From PALSA-1296 sp037143335 (GTDB lineage Bacteria > Bacteroidota > Ignavibacteria > Palsa-1295): a stretch of DNA of 64,000 bases. Shown here piece after piece: positions 53,499 through 62,054 of this stretch. The notes beneath the pieces are model-generated. The model was not told where the DNA came from. It made no database searches and saw only the letters and a program-made list of their open reading frames with translations. Both the position numbers and the translations under genes were made by a program. How positions within the stretch are numbered: position 1 is the stretch's first letter; each line of letters begins with the position of its first letter. The stretch covers positions 118,822-182,821 of the forward strand of contig JBAWZA010000002.1 in NCBI GenBank assembly GCA_037143335.1. The letters run 5' to 3'.

Positions 53499-54092
53499 TT
53501 ATTCGTTATGATTTGCCTGAAATGGTTGCGACATCATTTCTAAGAATGCTTTCTGCTGGTCTCCACTTTCTGGTACATTCGAAGTTTCAATCTGTGAGAC
53601 CACAACCGTAACTTTCGTAAACGGGTAGGGAATCTCGAATTGATCCCAGCTTTTTTTCAATCGCAATGCAGTATGGTATTCTATCGTTAAGAAATAAAGT
53701 GGTAGTGTAGTTTCACAAGAGGCGATGAATATACCTCGCTTAAAAATTTCTTTTGGTCCGCGGGGTCCATCAGGTGTGACCACAATGTGGTTCGCGTATT
53801 TATTTCTAACTGCTTCAATCGCCTCATCCAGTGCCTCCTTGCCCGATGAAGAACTCGAACCTCTGACAACGCGATAGCCCCAATAGTTTAGTACCGAGTT
53901 TAAGTAACCCCCATCCTTGCTCTTGCTTACCAATGCTACTGAACTTTCGCGTGAAATCCACCAACCTGCTAACATCTTGGAATGCCAGAATGCAATTACT
54001 GCGCGTTCAGGCAAGTTTTCGCCAATGACTTTAATCCGCAGCGTGCGGATAAGCATCGTGAGAAAAAAAGGTAATATCTTACTGAACATCAC
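53499..54092 (-). CDS. DUF374 lysophospholipid acyltransferase family protein
   Basis: A 197-aa protein of the DUF374 branch of acyltransferases: VIAFWHSKMLAGWW, VSKSKDGGYLNSVLNYWGY, VVRGSSSSSGKEAL and VVTPDGPRGPKEIFKRG. In Bacteroidota these genes accompany lipid A genes and may attach acyl chains to lipid A or a related lipid, taking the LpxL role (inference). It overlaps lpxB by 14 bp. Confidence 0.88.
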   Translation of the reverse strand: MMFSKILPFFLTMLIRTLRIKVIGENLPERAVIAFWHSKMLAGWWISRESSVALVSKSKDGGYLNSVLNYWGYRVVRGSSSSSGKEALDEAIEAVRNKYANHIVVTPDGPRGPKEIFKRGIFIASCETTLPLYFLTIEYHTALRLKKSWDQFEIPYPFTKVTVVVSQIETSNVPESGDQQKAFLEMMSQPFQANHNE

Positions 54093-55242
54093 CTAAGAGA
54101 ATTTCAGCAACTCGCAATGATGGCGAGCCATCAGGAGATTGCAATATATTTGTTATCTGTTTCAACTCAGTCGAAAACGTCGATGCATTCATCAGTACAC
54201 TGTCTAATGCTGTAACGATGTTTGCTTGTTGAAAATCATCTTGTATGAGTTCGGGATAGAGCTTTCGCCCCAAAACGATATTTGCTAAACCGATAAAAGG
54301 TAATTTTATTAGCCTCTTGGCAATCTGATATGTGAGTACGCTCGTCTTATAACAGATGACGCCAGGTAAACCCATCAAGGCGGCTTCGAGCGTTGTTGTA
54401 CCACTCTTGAGTATTCCCAAGTCCGCGTGAAACATTAACTCGTGGACATCACCTGCTGATCTGAAATGGTTGATAGAGGGGAAGGGCGAGTATTTATCTG
54501 CGGCGACGGATTCTGATTCCACAAATACTGGTTGGAAGTTATGCTTCTTGCAAAATATTATGGCGGCATTGCACATCGTCTCTTGATGTCTTCGCACTTC
54601 CTCATTTCTACTGCCAGGAAAAATTGCGAGCCACTGCTTAGATGCATCGAGTCCGTGTATGAGCCCAAATGCTTCTCGAGATGAAAAAGTATTTCTCTCT
54701 TGCTCAATAATCTCGAGTAAGGGGTGTCCCACGAAGTATGTATGTGCCAGTCCTGCATCGAGGTAGAGCTTTGCCTCGAATGGAAAAATAACAACCATCT
54801 CACTAACCGATGCAACAATTTTTTTTATTCTTGATGATTTCCACGCCCAGACTTGCGGGCTAACATAGAATACCACTCTGATACCACGTTTCTTTGCTTC
54901 CCTTGCAAGTGGAAGGTTGAATCCAGGATAGTCCACAAGAAAGAGCACATCAGGACGAGTGGCAGGAGAGTCGAGTAGATTAACCATCTCACGGAGAACT
55001 CGTTTAAAGAAAAAATACCGAGATGCAACTTCCGCGAACCCCACTACGGACATTTCGTCAGCGTGGTGGTAGCAGCGCACACCGAGAGCCTTGCAGTGGT
55101 TGCCGCCTATGCCATATAGATCGGTTGTTACGCCTTTTGAATTGCAATGATTTTTTACCTCAGCGAGTGCTCTCGCTGCGAGACGATCACCTGACTCCTC
55201 TCCGGCAACCACCAGAATACGTATGTTATTCTTAGCTGACAA
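54079..55242 (-). CDS. lpxB: Lipid-A-disaccharide synthase LpxB
   Basis: A 387-aa GT19 glycosyltransferase joining UDP-2,3-diacylglucosamine and lipid X. Family motifs: VVAGEESGDRLAA (N-terminal), LVDYPGFNLPLA, YVSPQVWAWKSSRIKKI, FPFEAKLY, FVGHPLL, LAIFPGSRNEEVRRH, KSGTTTLEAALMGLPGVICYKT. Its start overlaps the uvrA end by 11 bp, so translation of the lipid A set follows uvrA. Confidence 0.96.
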   Translation of the reverse strand: MSAKNNIRILVVAGEESGDRLAARALAEVKNHCNSKGVTTDLYGIGGNHCKALGVRCYHHADEMSVVGFAEVASRYFFFKRVLREMVNLLDSPATRPDVLFLVDYPGFNLPLAREAKKRGIRVVFYVSPQVWAWKSSRIKKIVASVSEMVVIFPFEAKLYLDAGLAHTYFVGHPLLEIIEQERNTFSSREAFGLIHGLDASKQWLAIFPGSRNEEVRRHQETMCNAAIIFCKKHNFQPVFVESESVAADKYSPFPSINHFRSAGDVHELMFHADLGILKSGTTTLEAALMGLPGVICYKTSVLTYQIAKRLIKLPFIGLANIVLGRKLYPELIQDDFQQANIVTALDSVLMNASTFSTELKQITNILQSPDGSPSLRVAEILLGDVQ

Positions 55243-58060
55243 GTCGCTTCAAGTATTGACCTGTGTATGAGCCGCGGACTTTTGAAACGTCTTCTGGAGT
55301 ACCGACAGCAATGACCTCACCACCCTCGTCACCTGCGCCCGGACCTAAGTCAATAACCCAATCCGCGCACTTGATTACTTCGAGGTTATGTTCAATGACG
55401 ATCACAGTGTTTCCCGCATCTACAAGTGCGTTCAACGCCTGGAGCAATTTTGCGACATCATCGAAGTGTAAGCCAGTAGTTGGCTCGTCAAAAATAAAGA
55501 GGGTATTATCACTGTGATATTCTGTTAGGTGCGACGCAAGTTTTACGCGCTGGGCTTCGCCTCCACTTAATGTATTTGCTGGTTGTCCGACCTTCATATA
55601 CCCCAAACCAACATCGCAGAGTCGTTGTAAGCGAGAGGTAATCTTCGGATATGTATCAAAAAATCTCACTGCCTCCTGAATTGTCATATTCAAGACATCA
55701 TGGATATTTTTATCGTTAATCTTCGCTTCCAAAACTTCTTGCTTGTATCTTGTGCCGTTACATGTTTCGCAGAGGATGTACATGTCAGCAAGGAATTGCA
55801 TCTCGACTTTTACATATCCTTCGCCTTGACATGTTTCGCATCTCCCGCCGGGAATGTTAAAGGAAAAAAATCCTGCTGTCCACTCACGCTGTTTTGCAAA
55901 AACAGTTTTTGAAAATGCGTCACGGATATGATCGAACGCATTTACATACGTTGCGGGGTTGGAGCGAGGAGTTCTGCCAATCGGAGTTTGGTCAATGAGT
56001 TCGATATTTCCAACAAACTCCTCACCTCGCATCGAGCTATGGGCTCCAATATCTGATACAGGTTCGCCCTTGAGTTTTCGTAAGCCCGCATACAATACAT
56101 CATGGACCAGCGATGATTTTCCAGAGCCTGATACGCCGGATACGGCAACGAGCACCCCGATCGGGAATTTGACATCAATCGCTTTCAAATTATTTTCACT
56201 TGCTCCTGTAATGGCAATTGCAAGTTTCGGATTTACTCGGCGACGCTTTTTGGGTATTGGGATACTTTTTCTTCCTGCTAGGTACCCACCAGTGAGGGAA
56301 GTTGTTGGCTTGGTAGAAATGAGATCGTTTACCTTGCCTTCAAAAACAATTTCGCCTCCAAGTTCGCCTGCGAATGGGCCGAAGTCAACTAAATGATCAG
56401 CGGCGCGGATGATTTCTTCATCGTGCTCAACGACGACAACGGAATTTCCGAGATCGCGCACGCGCTTCAGAATGCCTAATAATTTTTCGGTATCTTTTTG
56501 GTGTAACCCAATACTTGGCTCGTCAAGCACATAGAGAGTCCCGGTGAGTGCACCACCGAGAGAGCTTGCCAATTGAATGCGTTGGGATTCTCCTCCTGAA
56601 AGGGAATTCGATAGCCGCTCAAGCGTGAGATAACCTAATCCTACATCATCGAGATAGCGGAGTCGTTTTTGAATTTCAAGAATCAAACGATCTGCGATGG
56701 TATGCTGAAATTCGCTGAGGGTGATAGTATCGAAGTGTTCGCGTGCATGCTTAATTGTATTCTTGACAATATCAAAAATGGTTAAACCGGCGACTTTCAC
56801 ATTCATAGCTGATTGCCGAAGTCGAGAGCCGTGACACTTCGAGCAAGTTGTATATCCGCGATACCTCGATAGCAATACACGATAATGAACCTTGTATGTT
56901 TTTGTCTCTAATTCACGAAAGAAATCTGAGAGTCCTTTGAATTCTTTACCATAACCGTCCCAAATAATTTGTTTTTCTTCGTCGGTAAGTATTGCATAAG
57001 GCACATCCATGCGAAGATCTGCTCGCTTTGCAATGGAGGCAAGCTCACGCTGATAAGATGAGAACTTCGGTCCTGTCCAACAAGCAATAGCCCCTTGATT
57101 GAGTGTTAGTGATTTATTTGGGATTACAAGATTCATATCAATCCCAACGGATCTGCCAAATCCCTCACACTCAGGGCAAGCACCGAAAGGACTATTGAAT
57201 GCAAAGAGTCGAGGTTCGGGTTCTTCGTAGGGAATTCTATCAAGTGCACACTCGAACCGATTACTGTAAGGCGATTCGGTGGTAGAGCCATCACCATTCA
57301 GCTTTGCAATAATCACATTCCCGCTCCCATCGCGGAATGCCGTTTCGAGCGAGTCAACAAGTCTTGACCTCGAAGCCTCATCAGCATTATGCCATATAAG
57401 TCTATCAACTAAAATCCGCACTTCCGACGGAGTTATCTTCTGAGGAGATTCTTCTGATAACTCGAAGATATTATCCCTATTCGAGAGGACAATTCTAAAA
57501 AAACCTTGTCCGCGAAGATTGCTCCATTCGTCTTCGAGAGAATGGTCTTCGTGACGTTGCATTGGAAAGAGCACATAAAACTTATCCCCCTCCTCCAAAC
57601 TCTCTTGTAATGCTTCGACGATACTTAAGGGTGTGTCTTTCCGAACGACAGTCCCGCATTTGGAGCAATAGGTAATCCCTATCCGTGCATAGAGGACACG
57701 AAGATAATCATAGATTTCCGTTTGTGTACCAACCGTGGATCGTGGATTCCGAATGAGAGTTTTTTGTTCGATTGCTACGGCGGGGCTGATGCCCGTCAGT
57801 GAATCAACATCGGGCTTCTGCATCCGCTCCAAAAATTGCCGTGCATAGACGGAAAGACTTTCGACATAGCGTCGTTGACCTTCGGCATACAGCGTATCGA
57901 ATGCAAGCGATGATTTTCCGGAACCACTAACGCCAGTAAAGACGACCAATTTATTACGTGGCAAATCGAGTGACACATTTTTCAGATTGTGTACTCGCGC
58001 GCCGCGAATCGAAATTGGCCTCGTTGCCGATGGGAGAATATGTGGTCCGTCTTTTGGCAA
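55232..58060 (-). CDS. uvrA: Excinuclease ABC subunit A
   Basis: A 942-aa damage-recognition ATPase of nucleotide excision repair. Two ABC cassettes: Walker A FTGVSGSGKSSLAFDTLYAEG and VSGVSGSGKSSLVHDVL, signatures LSGGESQRIQLA and LSGGEAQRVKLA, plus zinc modules (CSKCG; CPECEGFG; CETCQGEGYVKVEM; CETCNGTRY). TTG at 58060 is the only start near the N-terminus, 2 nt after the NYN gene stop; TAATTTTG, a -7 consensus match, overlaps this junction. Confidence 0.97.
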   Translation of the reverse strand: MPKDGPHILPSATRPISIRGARVHNLKNVSLDLPRNKLVVFTGVSGSGKSSLAFDTLYAEGQRRYVESLSVYARQFLERMQKPDVDSLTGISPAVAIEQKTLIRNPRSTVGTQTEIYDYLRVLYARIGITYCSKCGTVVRKDTPLSIVEALQESLEEGDKFYVLFPMQRHEDHSLEDEWSNLRGQGFFRIVLSNRDNIFELSEESPQKITPSEVRILVDRLIWHNADEASRSRLVDSLETAFRDGSGNVIIAKLNGDGSTTESPYSNRFECALDRIPYEEPEPRLFAFNSPFGACPECEGFGRSVGIDMNLVIPNKSLTLNQGAIACWTGPKFSSYQRELASIAKRADLRMDVPYAILTDEEKQIIWDGYGKEFKGLSDFFRELETKTYKVHYRVLLSRYRGYTTCSKCHGSRLRQSAMNVKVAGLTIFDIVKNTIKHAREHFDTITLSEFQHTIADRLILEIQKRLRYLDDVGLGYLTLERLSNSLSGGESQRIQLASSLGGALTGTLYVLDEPSIGLHQKDTEKLLGILKRVRDLGNSVVVVEHDEEIIRAADHLVDFGPFAGELGGEIVFEGKVNDLISTKPTTSLTGGYLAGRKSIPIPKKRRRVNPKLAIAITGASENNLKAIDVKFPIGVLVAVSGVSGSGKSSLVHDVLYAGLRKLKGEPVSDIGAHSSMRGEEFVGNIELIDQTPIGRTPRSNPATYVNAFDHIRDAFSKTVFAKQREWTAGFFSFNIPGGRCETCQGEGYVKVEMQFLADMYILCETCNGTRYKQEVLEAKINDKNIHDVLNMTIQEAVRFFDTYPKITSRLQRLCDVGLGYMKVGQPANTLSGGEAQRVKLASHLTEYHSDNTLFIFDEPTTGLHFDDVAKLLQALNALVDAGNTVIVIEHNLEVIKCADWVIDLGPGAGDEGGEVIAVGTPEDVSKVRGSYTGQYLKRLVS

Positions 58061-58062
58061 AA

Positions 58063-58647
58063 TTAGTGTTGAATCGATTCAAATCCGCCGGCGTCACCGA
58101 CATTTGTAAATCGCTCGACATGTGAGCGAATTTCGGCGAGATCAAAAAAATGTTTTCCCGCTGCGTTACGGATCTCACGAGCAACAGTATCTTGGGTTGA
58201 GGCAATAATCACTCGTTTCCCGTAGCTACGAAGTAACTCCACAGCACGCTCGAAGTCGCCGTCCCCGGTTACAAGAACTGCGGTATCATATTGTGCCATC
58301 GTTGTAAAGAGGTCAATCGCCATCTCAAGATCAAGATTTGCCTTCCGTGTCAATTCGCCGGATAATTCATCGCGGAAGTATTTGATGCTCTTCACGCGCA
58401 CGGTATAGCCGGCGTGATTGAGGTAGCCATAAAATCGTTGCTCCCGAGGATCCGGGGGCATTTTCTGGGAGGCGTACCAGAACGCGTCACCAATCACTGC
58501 GCCTTGGGTAAAATACTCCAAAAGTTTTCGAGGGTCAAAAAACCAGCCGAGTGAACGCTGTGCGTAGTATGCGTTCTCGCCATCAACAAATACTGAAGTA
58601 CGATTTGATGATTGCTGAAAAAGAGGGTGAATATTTGTCTCCATCAA
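58063..58647 (-). CDS. NYN-domain (LabA/DUF88-like) predicted nuclease
   Basis: A 194-aa protein with PIN-like NYN fold. The acidic metal site is seen in SVFVDGENAYYA (Asp22), ANLDLEMAIDLFT and VTGDGDFERAVELL. Such proteins are predicted ribonucleases; LabA homologues modulate gene expression. Two ATGs (58647 and 58644) are equivalent. It is 2 bp upstream of uvrA, suggesting shared transcription. Confidence 0.88.
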   Translation of the reverse strand: MMETNIHPLFQQSSNRTSVFVDGENAYYAQRSLGWFFDPRKLLEYFTQGAVIGDAFWYASQKMPPDPREQRFYGYLNHAGYTVRVKSIKYFRDELSGELTRKANLDLEMAIDLFTTMAQYDTAVLVTGDGDFERAVELLRSYGKRVIIASTQDTVAREIRNAAGKHFFDLAEIRSHVERFTNVGDAGGFESIQH

Positions 58648-58684
58648 TTAAAGTAAACGACAATCAATTGTGATATTTTGAACA

Positions 58685-58704
58685 TTTAGCCAATTGTGGC
58701 TAAA
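58685..58704. repeat. 8-bp inverted repeat between NYN and ABC-ATPase genes
   Basis: TTTAGCCA (58685-58692) and TGGCTAAA (58697-58704) with an ATTG loop. It lies just past the ABC ATPase stop and before the NYN start on the minus strand. No T-run follows, so it may be a weak terminator or an operator of the NYN-uvrA-lpx operon. Confidence 0.45.
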
Positions 58705-58715
58705 CGAATGTAGAA

Positions 58716-59810
58716 TCATATCATTCTTAAACCAGAATCCGCATCAAATAAATGCACATCCGAGACATTCAAATGGAAGAATACGTCTTCGCCGATTTGA
58801 TAGGAGATAGAATCTTGAGGCTGTGGTGAGCTTGCTGATAGCTTGCCATCGGTGCTCAGTCCGGAATCTATATAAAAGTTCATTGAACTGCCGAGCCGCT
58901 CAACTAATGTCAATGTGCCGAGAATATCTGATGGGGAGTTCGATGAATGCGAAATAGAAAAATGTTCCGGTCGAATGCCAACGATTACCTTTTTGCCATT
59001 TGGAAGATTGTGATTAAGAGGAAGCTTGTATTCGCCTGAAACAAAATAGCAAATACCATCGCGCGTTGTAATCGTGCCGTTAAGCATGTTCATCGGAGGC
59101 GAACCTAAGAATCGCGCAACGAACAATGAACGTGGGTGTGCATAAGTATCCTGCGGAGTTCCGAACTGCTCAATGCTACCGTTGTTGAGTACAACAATTT
59201 TGTCTCCCATCGTCATCGCTTCTGTCTGATCGTGGGTAACATAGACCATTGTTGCACCGAGCTGGCGTTGCAATCTTTTTAACTCAGCACGCATTTCAGT
59301 GCGGAGTGCGGCATCGAGGTTCGAGAGTGGTTCATCGAACAAAAAAATCTGAGGCTTCCTGACAATAGCCCTACCTACTGCAACGCGTTGTCTCTCGCCT
59401 CCTGATAGCTCTTTCGGTTTACGACCCAGTAAGTGCGAAATTGACAAAAGCTCCGCAGCCTTGGCTACTTCTTGTTTGATAATTTCTTTGGATGTCTTTC
59501 TAATTTCTAGTGGAAATCCGATATTCTCTGCGACGCTCAGATGTGGGTATAGTGCATAATTTTGGAAGACCATTGCAACGTCACGGTCTTTCGGTGCGAC
59601 ATCGTTGACTCGTTTTCCTTTAATGAAAATATCTCCGCCCGTCGCTTCTTCTAAGCCAGCAATCATTCGGAGTGTCGTGGACTTTCCACATCCACTTGGA
59701 CCGACGAGCACAATAAATTCACCTTCCTCCGCGGTGAATGATATGCCTTTAACTGCATCGCTGTTATTCGCGTAGCGCTTTTCAAGTGATCGGAGTTCGA
59801 GATGAGGCAT
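58716..59810 (-). CDS. MalK/UgpC-type ABC transporter ATPase, no permease nearby
   Basis: A 364-aa carbohydrate-type import ATPase. Walker A LVGPSGCGKSTTLRMIAG, Q-loop MVFQNYALYPHLSV, signature LSGGERQRVAVGRA, Walker B IFLFDEPLSNLDAALR, H-loop VYVTHDQTEAMTMGD, and a C-terminal TOBE/OB regulatory domain (~235-364; VGIRPEHF). This CUT1-type ATPase normally pairs with two permeases and a binding protein, none of which are here; such ATPases can be shared by several transporters. Its ATG overlaps the stop of a histidine kinase (TAATG). Confidence 0.9.
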   Translation of the reverse strand: MPHLELRSLEKRYANNSDAVKGISFTAEEGEFIVLVGPSGCGKSTTLRMIAGLEEATGGDIFIKGKRVNDVAPKDRDVAMVFQNYALYPHLSVAENIGFPLEIRKTSKEIIKQEVAKAAELLSISHLLGRKPKELSGGERQRVAVGRAIVRKPQIFLFDEPLSNLDAALRTEMRAELKRLQRQLGATMVYVTHDQTEAMTMGDKIVVLNNGSIEQFGTPQDTYAHPRSLFVARFLGSPPMNMLNGTITTRDGICYFVSGEYKLPLNHNLPNGKKVIVGIRPEHFSISHSSNSPSDILGTLTLVERLGSSMNFYIDSGLSTDGKLSASSPQPQDSISYQIGEDVFFHLNVSDVHLFDADSGLRMI

Positions 59811-61060
59811 TACAACTGTTCCAATTTAATTCTGAATGTCGTCCCTTTTCCAACATTCGATTCTTTCACAAATAATTTTCCGTGATGATACTCTTCGATA
59901 ATTCTCTTCGCAAGCGGAAGCCCCAAGCCCCAGCCTCTGGACTTTGTACTAAAGCCAGGTCGGAAAATATCTTTCTTTAATCTGCCTTCCATGCCTTTGC
60001 CAGTATCGGTCACATCTACGATGAGGGATTTCGACTTTTCATTGTAGTTAATTTCAACACTGATGCTTCCTTCTGCGCTCTCAATTGCTTCGGCAGCATT
60101 CTTGATGAGGTTTTCCATTACCCATTCAAATAATTCGCGATTTATTTTCATGATGATCTCGTCCTTATTCGAGTCAAGAGAAAAAGTGATATGCCTGCCG
60201 AGTCGGGGCATCCGATCTTCAAGGTAACCAAGCACACCCGATATGACGGTCACAACATTTTGGTCTTTCAAGTCGGGGACAGATCCAATTTTAGAAAACC
60301 TGATAGCAATGCGATTCAACCTCTCGATGTCCTTGGTAATTTCACCTGCGATTGAAATGACTTCGCGCGAATCGTCCGATTTTAACCGGAGCATTTCTGC
60401 CCATGCTAGCAGGCTTGATAAGGGCGTACCCAACTGATGGGCAGTTTCCTTGGACATCCCAACCCAAATGTTGGATTGCTCACTTCGCTTGAGATACGCA
60501 AAGCTGAGATAACCGATTACGACTACGACAATGCCGAGCAGTAGTTGAATAAAAGGAAGCTCCTCTATCTTTGATAAAATTTTGCTATCACCGAAGTGTA
60601 CATAATTTGTCGGAGTTTCTTTACCCGTTTTCGGATCTTTATAGGTGATGCGAATTGGTTTATAGATCTTGTCCATCCGCCTGATTTCCGCTTTGAGGAA
60701 TGCAAATCTCTGCTTCGGAGATTGCGTGGAATCGTATGGAATATTGATATTAAAATTTTTCGACTGAATGCTGTCAACAGTTGGTACGTCATCACCATCG
60801 GTAATGATCATCGGAAGGTTCGATGTACGGGTATATTTAACGACTTCGAGGTAGAGCAATGCATCAAAATCTTCGTCATTATGAAAGTGATTCAGTGCTT
60901 CGCCTAAGAGGAGAGCAATACGTTGTTCGCGTTCTTTGAGTTGCTCGACGAGTTGGTGGGAGTATATCAGAATCCCGATCACACTTATCACGGAGGCGAT
61001 AAGTAATCCGATCTTGATATTTGCCGAGCGGGGTAGTCGTGTAACTCTTTTTGAGCGCAT
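59810..61060 (-). CDS. Two-transmembrane sensor histidine kinase
   Basis: A 416-aa membrane kinase. TM1 (~14-32), a periplasmic sensor of ~135 residues, TM2 (LLLGIVVVVIGYLSFAYL ~173-190), then HisKA dimerisation with phospho-acceptor His in ETAHQLGTPLSSLLAW (~205-220) and the HATPase_c domain: N-box NLIKNAAEAIES, G1 VDVTDTGKGM, G2 GWGLGLPLAKRI. No response regulator is adjacent. Coupling by stop-start overlap to the ABC ATPase suggests the two are made together. Confidence 0.92.
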   Translation of the reverse strand: MRSKRVTRLPRSANIKIGLLIASVISVIGILIYSHQLVEQLKEREQRIALLLGEALNHFHNDEDFDALLYLEVVKYTRTSNLPMIITDGDDVPTVDSIQSKNFNINIPYDSTQSPKQRFAFLKAEIRRMDKIYKPIRITYKDPKTGKETPTNYVHFGDSKILSKIEELPFIQLLLGIVVVVIGYLSFAYLKRSEQSNIWVGMSKETAHQLGTPLSSLLAWAEMLRLKSDDSREVISIAGEITKDIERLNRIAIRFSKIGSVPDLKDQNVVTVISGVLGYLEDRMPRLGRHITFSLDSNKDEIIMKINRELFEWVMENLIKNAAEAIESAEGSISVEINYNEKSKSLIVDVTDTGKGMEGRLKKDIFRPGFSTKSRGWGLGLPLAKRIIEEYHHGKLFVKESNVGKGTTFRIKLEQL

Positions 61061-61153
61061 AAGAGAAGTGCACTATGTTAACGACAAAAGTGTAATGCTG
61101 GTTGCCTACCCGGAGAGAGTAGCCAAGCAGGAAGCAGTCGAGACTGGAGCGAT

Positions 61154-61990
61154 TTATCGCTTCTTCTTCACTACTTTCTTGGCAGTCTTCGTCTTTGGTT
61201 TTGGTGCAACCTTCTTTTTTACAGCTTTGGGAGCACTCTTTGCAACTGGTTTTGCTTTCGCTTTTGGTTTTGGTTTTACAGATTTTTTTGTAGCTGAAGC
61301 TTTTGCCGATTTTGCTGGCGCTTTCTTCGAAGCCGGTTTATCACCAAGTTTGTGGAGTTCTCTTTCGGTTTCGGCAAGTTCTTTCTTAGAGACTTTCTTC
61401 CTGCCACCGAAAAGCTCCTGCTCCTCACGAGCGTCTCGTTCTTCTGGCGTTTCGGAGCGTAATGATTCGAGGATTTCCAGTTCGTCAGCAGTTGGCGGAG
61501 TCGGAAGGCGTTTCTGAATCGTCCGTGGGATGAGCGGTTCAGATATTATTTTCGTAACTGTCGTGAGTAATTTCCCACCAGAGAGCGCCGCGTTTGGATC
61601 AACGATGAGATCAATAAATCTTTTACGAGGAATGGGCTTTAGGATGTGAACGCCTTTCTTCGTGAATTCCAGCAAGAACTGGCATTCAGCTCCGTCGCTC
61701 TTTGCGAACATCGCCGTGTATGTCCCGTAGGGAAGGTAGGGGACTTTGAGTACTGACTTCGCAGTGCCGAATGATGGCATCATCATTCGCGTAGCTGTCA
61801 TGCCAAGTACGCGGAAGATGATCATACCCGGCTCGAGTTTATATCGAACGGCTATTTCATATCGAAAACTTGAAAACTCTTTTGCCGTCTCAAAGCTAAA
61901 CGTTGTATATTCCATTCCTGAAATTTCGTCGAACGCCTTGTTGATCACGCAGCGATACTCAACTTCTTTAACTGGTGGTAGTGGCTCCAT
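61154..61990 (-). CDS. Unknown conserved domain with Lys/Ala/Pro-rich C-terminal tail
   Basis: A 278-aa protein. Residues ~8-130 form a compact beta-rich unknown domain (EVEYRCVINKAFDE, FRVLGMTATRMMMPS). A charged linker follows (~160-215), then a ~60-residue tail of K, A, P and T repeats (KKAPAKSAKASATKK, KPKPKAKAKP) like H1-type histone tails, suited to bind nucleic acid. No signal peptide. The antisense frame over the tail is a low-complexity Phe-rich shadow. Confidence 0.7.
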   Translation of the reverse strand: MEPLPPVKEVEYRCVINKAFDEISGMEYTTFSFETAKEFSSFRYEIAVRYKLEPGMIIFRVLGMTATRMMMPSFGTAKSVLKVPYLPYGTYTAMFAKSDGAECQFLLEFTKKGVHILKPIPRKRFIDLIVDPNAALSGGKLLTTVTKIISEPLIPRTIQKRLPTPPTADELEILESLRSETPEERDAREEQELFGGRKKVSKKELAETERELHKLGDKPASKKAPAKSAKASATKKSVKPKPKAKAKPVAKSAPKAVKKKVAPKPKTKTAKKVVKKKR

Positions 61991-62046
61991 CGTATTTATT
62001 TAAACAAAAATCAATTAGTCGGTAGGCTCGTAAGAACTACCTCGGT

Positions 62047-62054
62047 CAAATTTA
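62047..62054 (-). promoter_or_regulatory. TAAATTTG -7 box for the Lys-rich-tail gene
   Basis: The minus strand reads GTAAATTTG 56 nt upstream of the start codon, overlapping the last bases of hisS. Same sequence as the boxes at 33982, 63808 and 63925. No -33 TTG was found. Confidence 0.35.

Noticed and set aside
58716..59810. Maltose transporter component
   Set aside because: Only the ATPase is present; permeases and binding protein are missing, so no substrate can be stated.
60936..61517. 193-codon plus-strand open frame rich in Phe, Ala and Gly
   Set aside because: It is the antisense of the Lys-rich tail of the 61154-61990 gene (AAG repeats read as CTT/TTC). Low-complexity composition and no start context.
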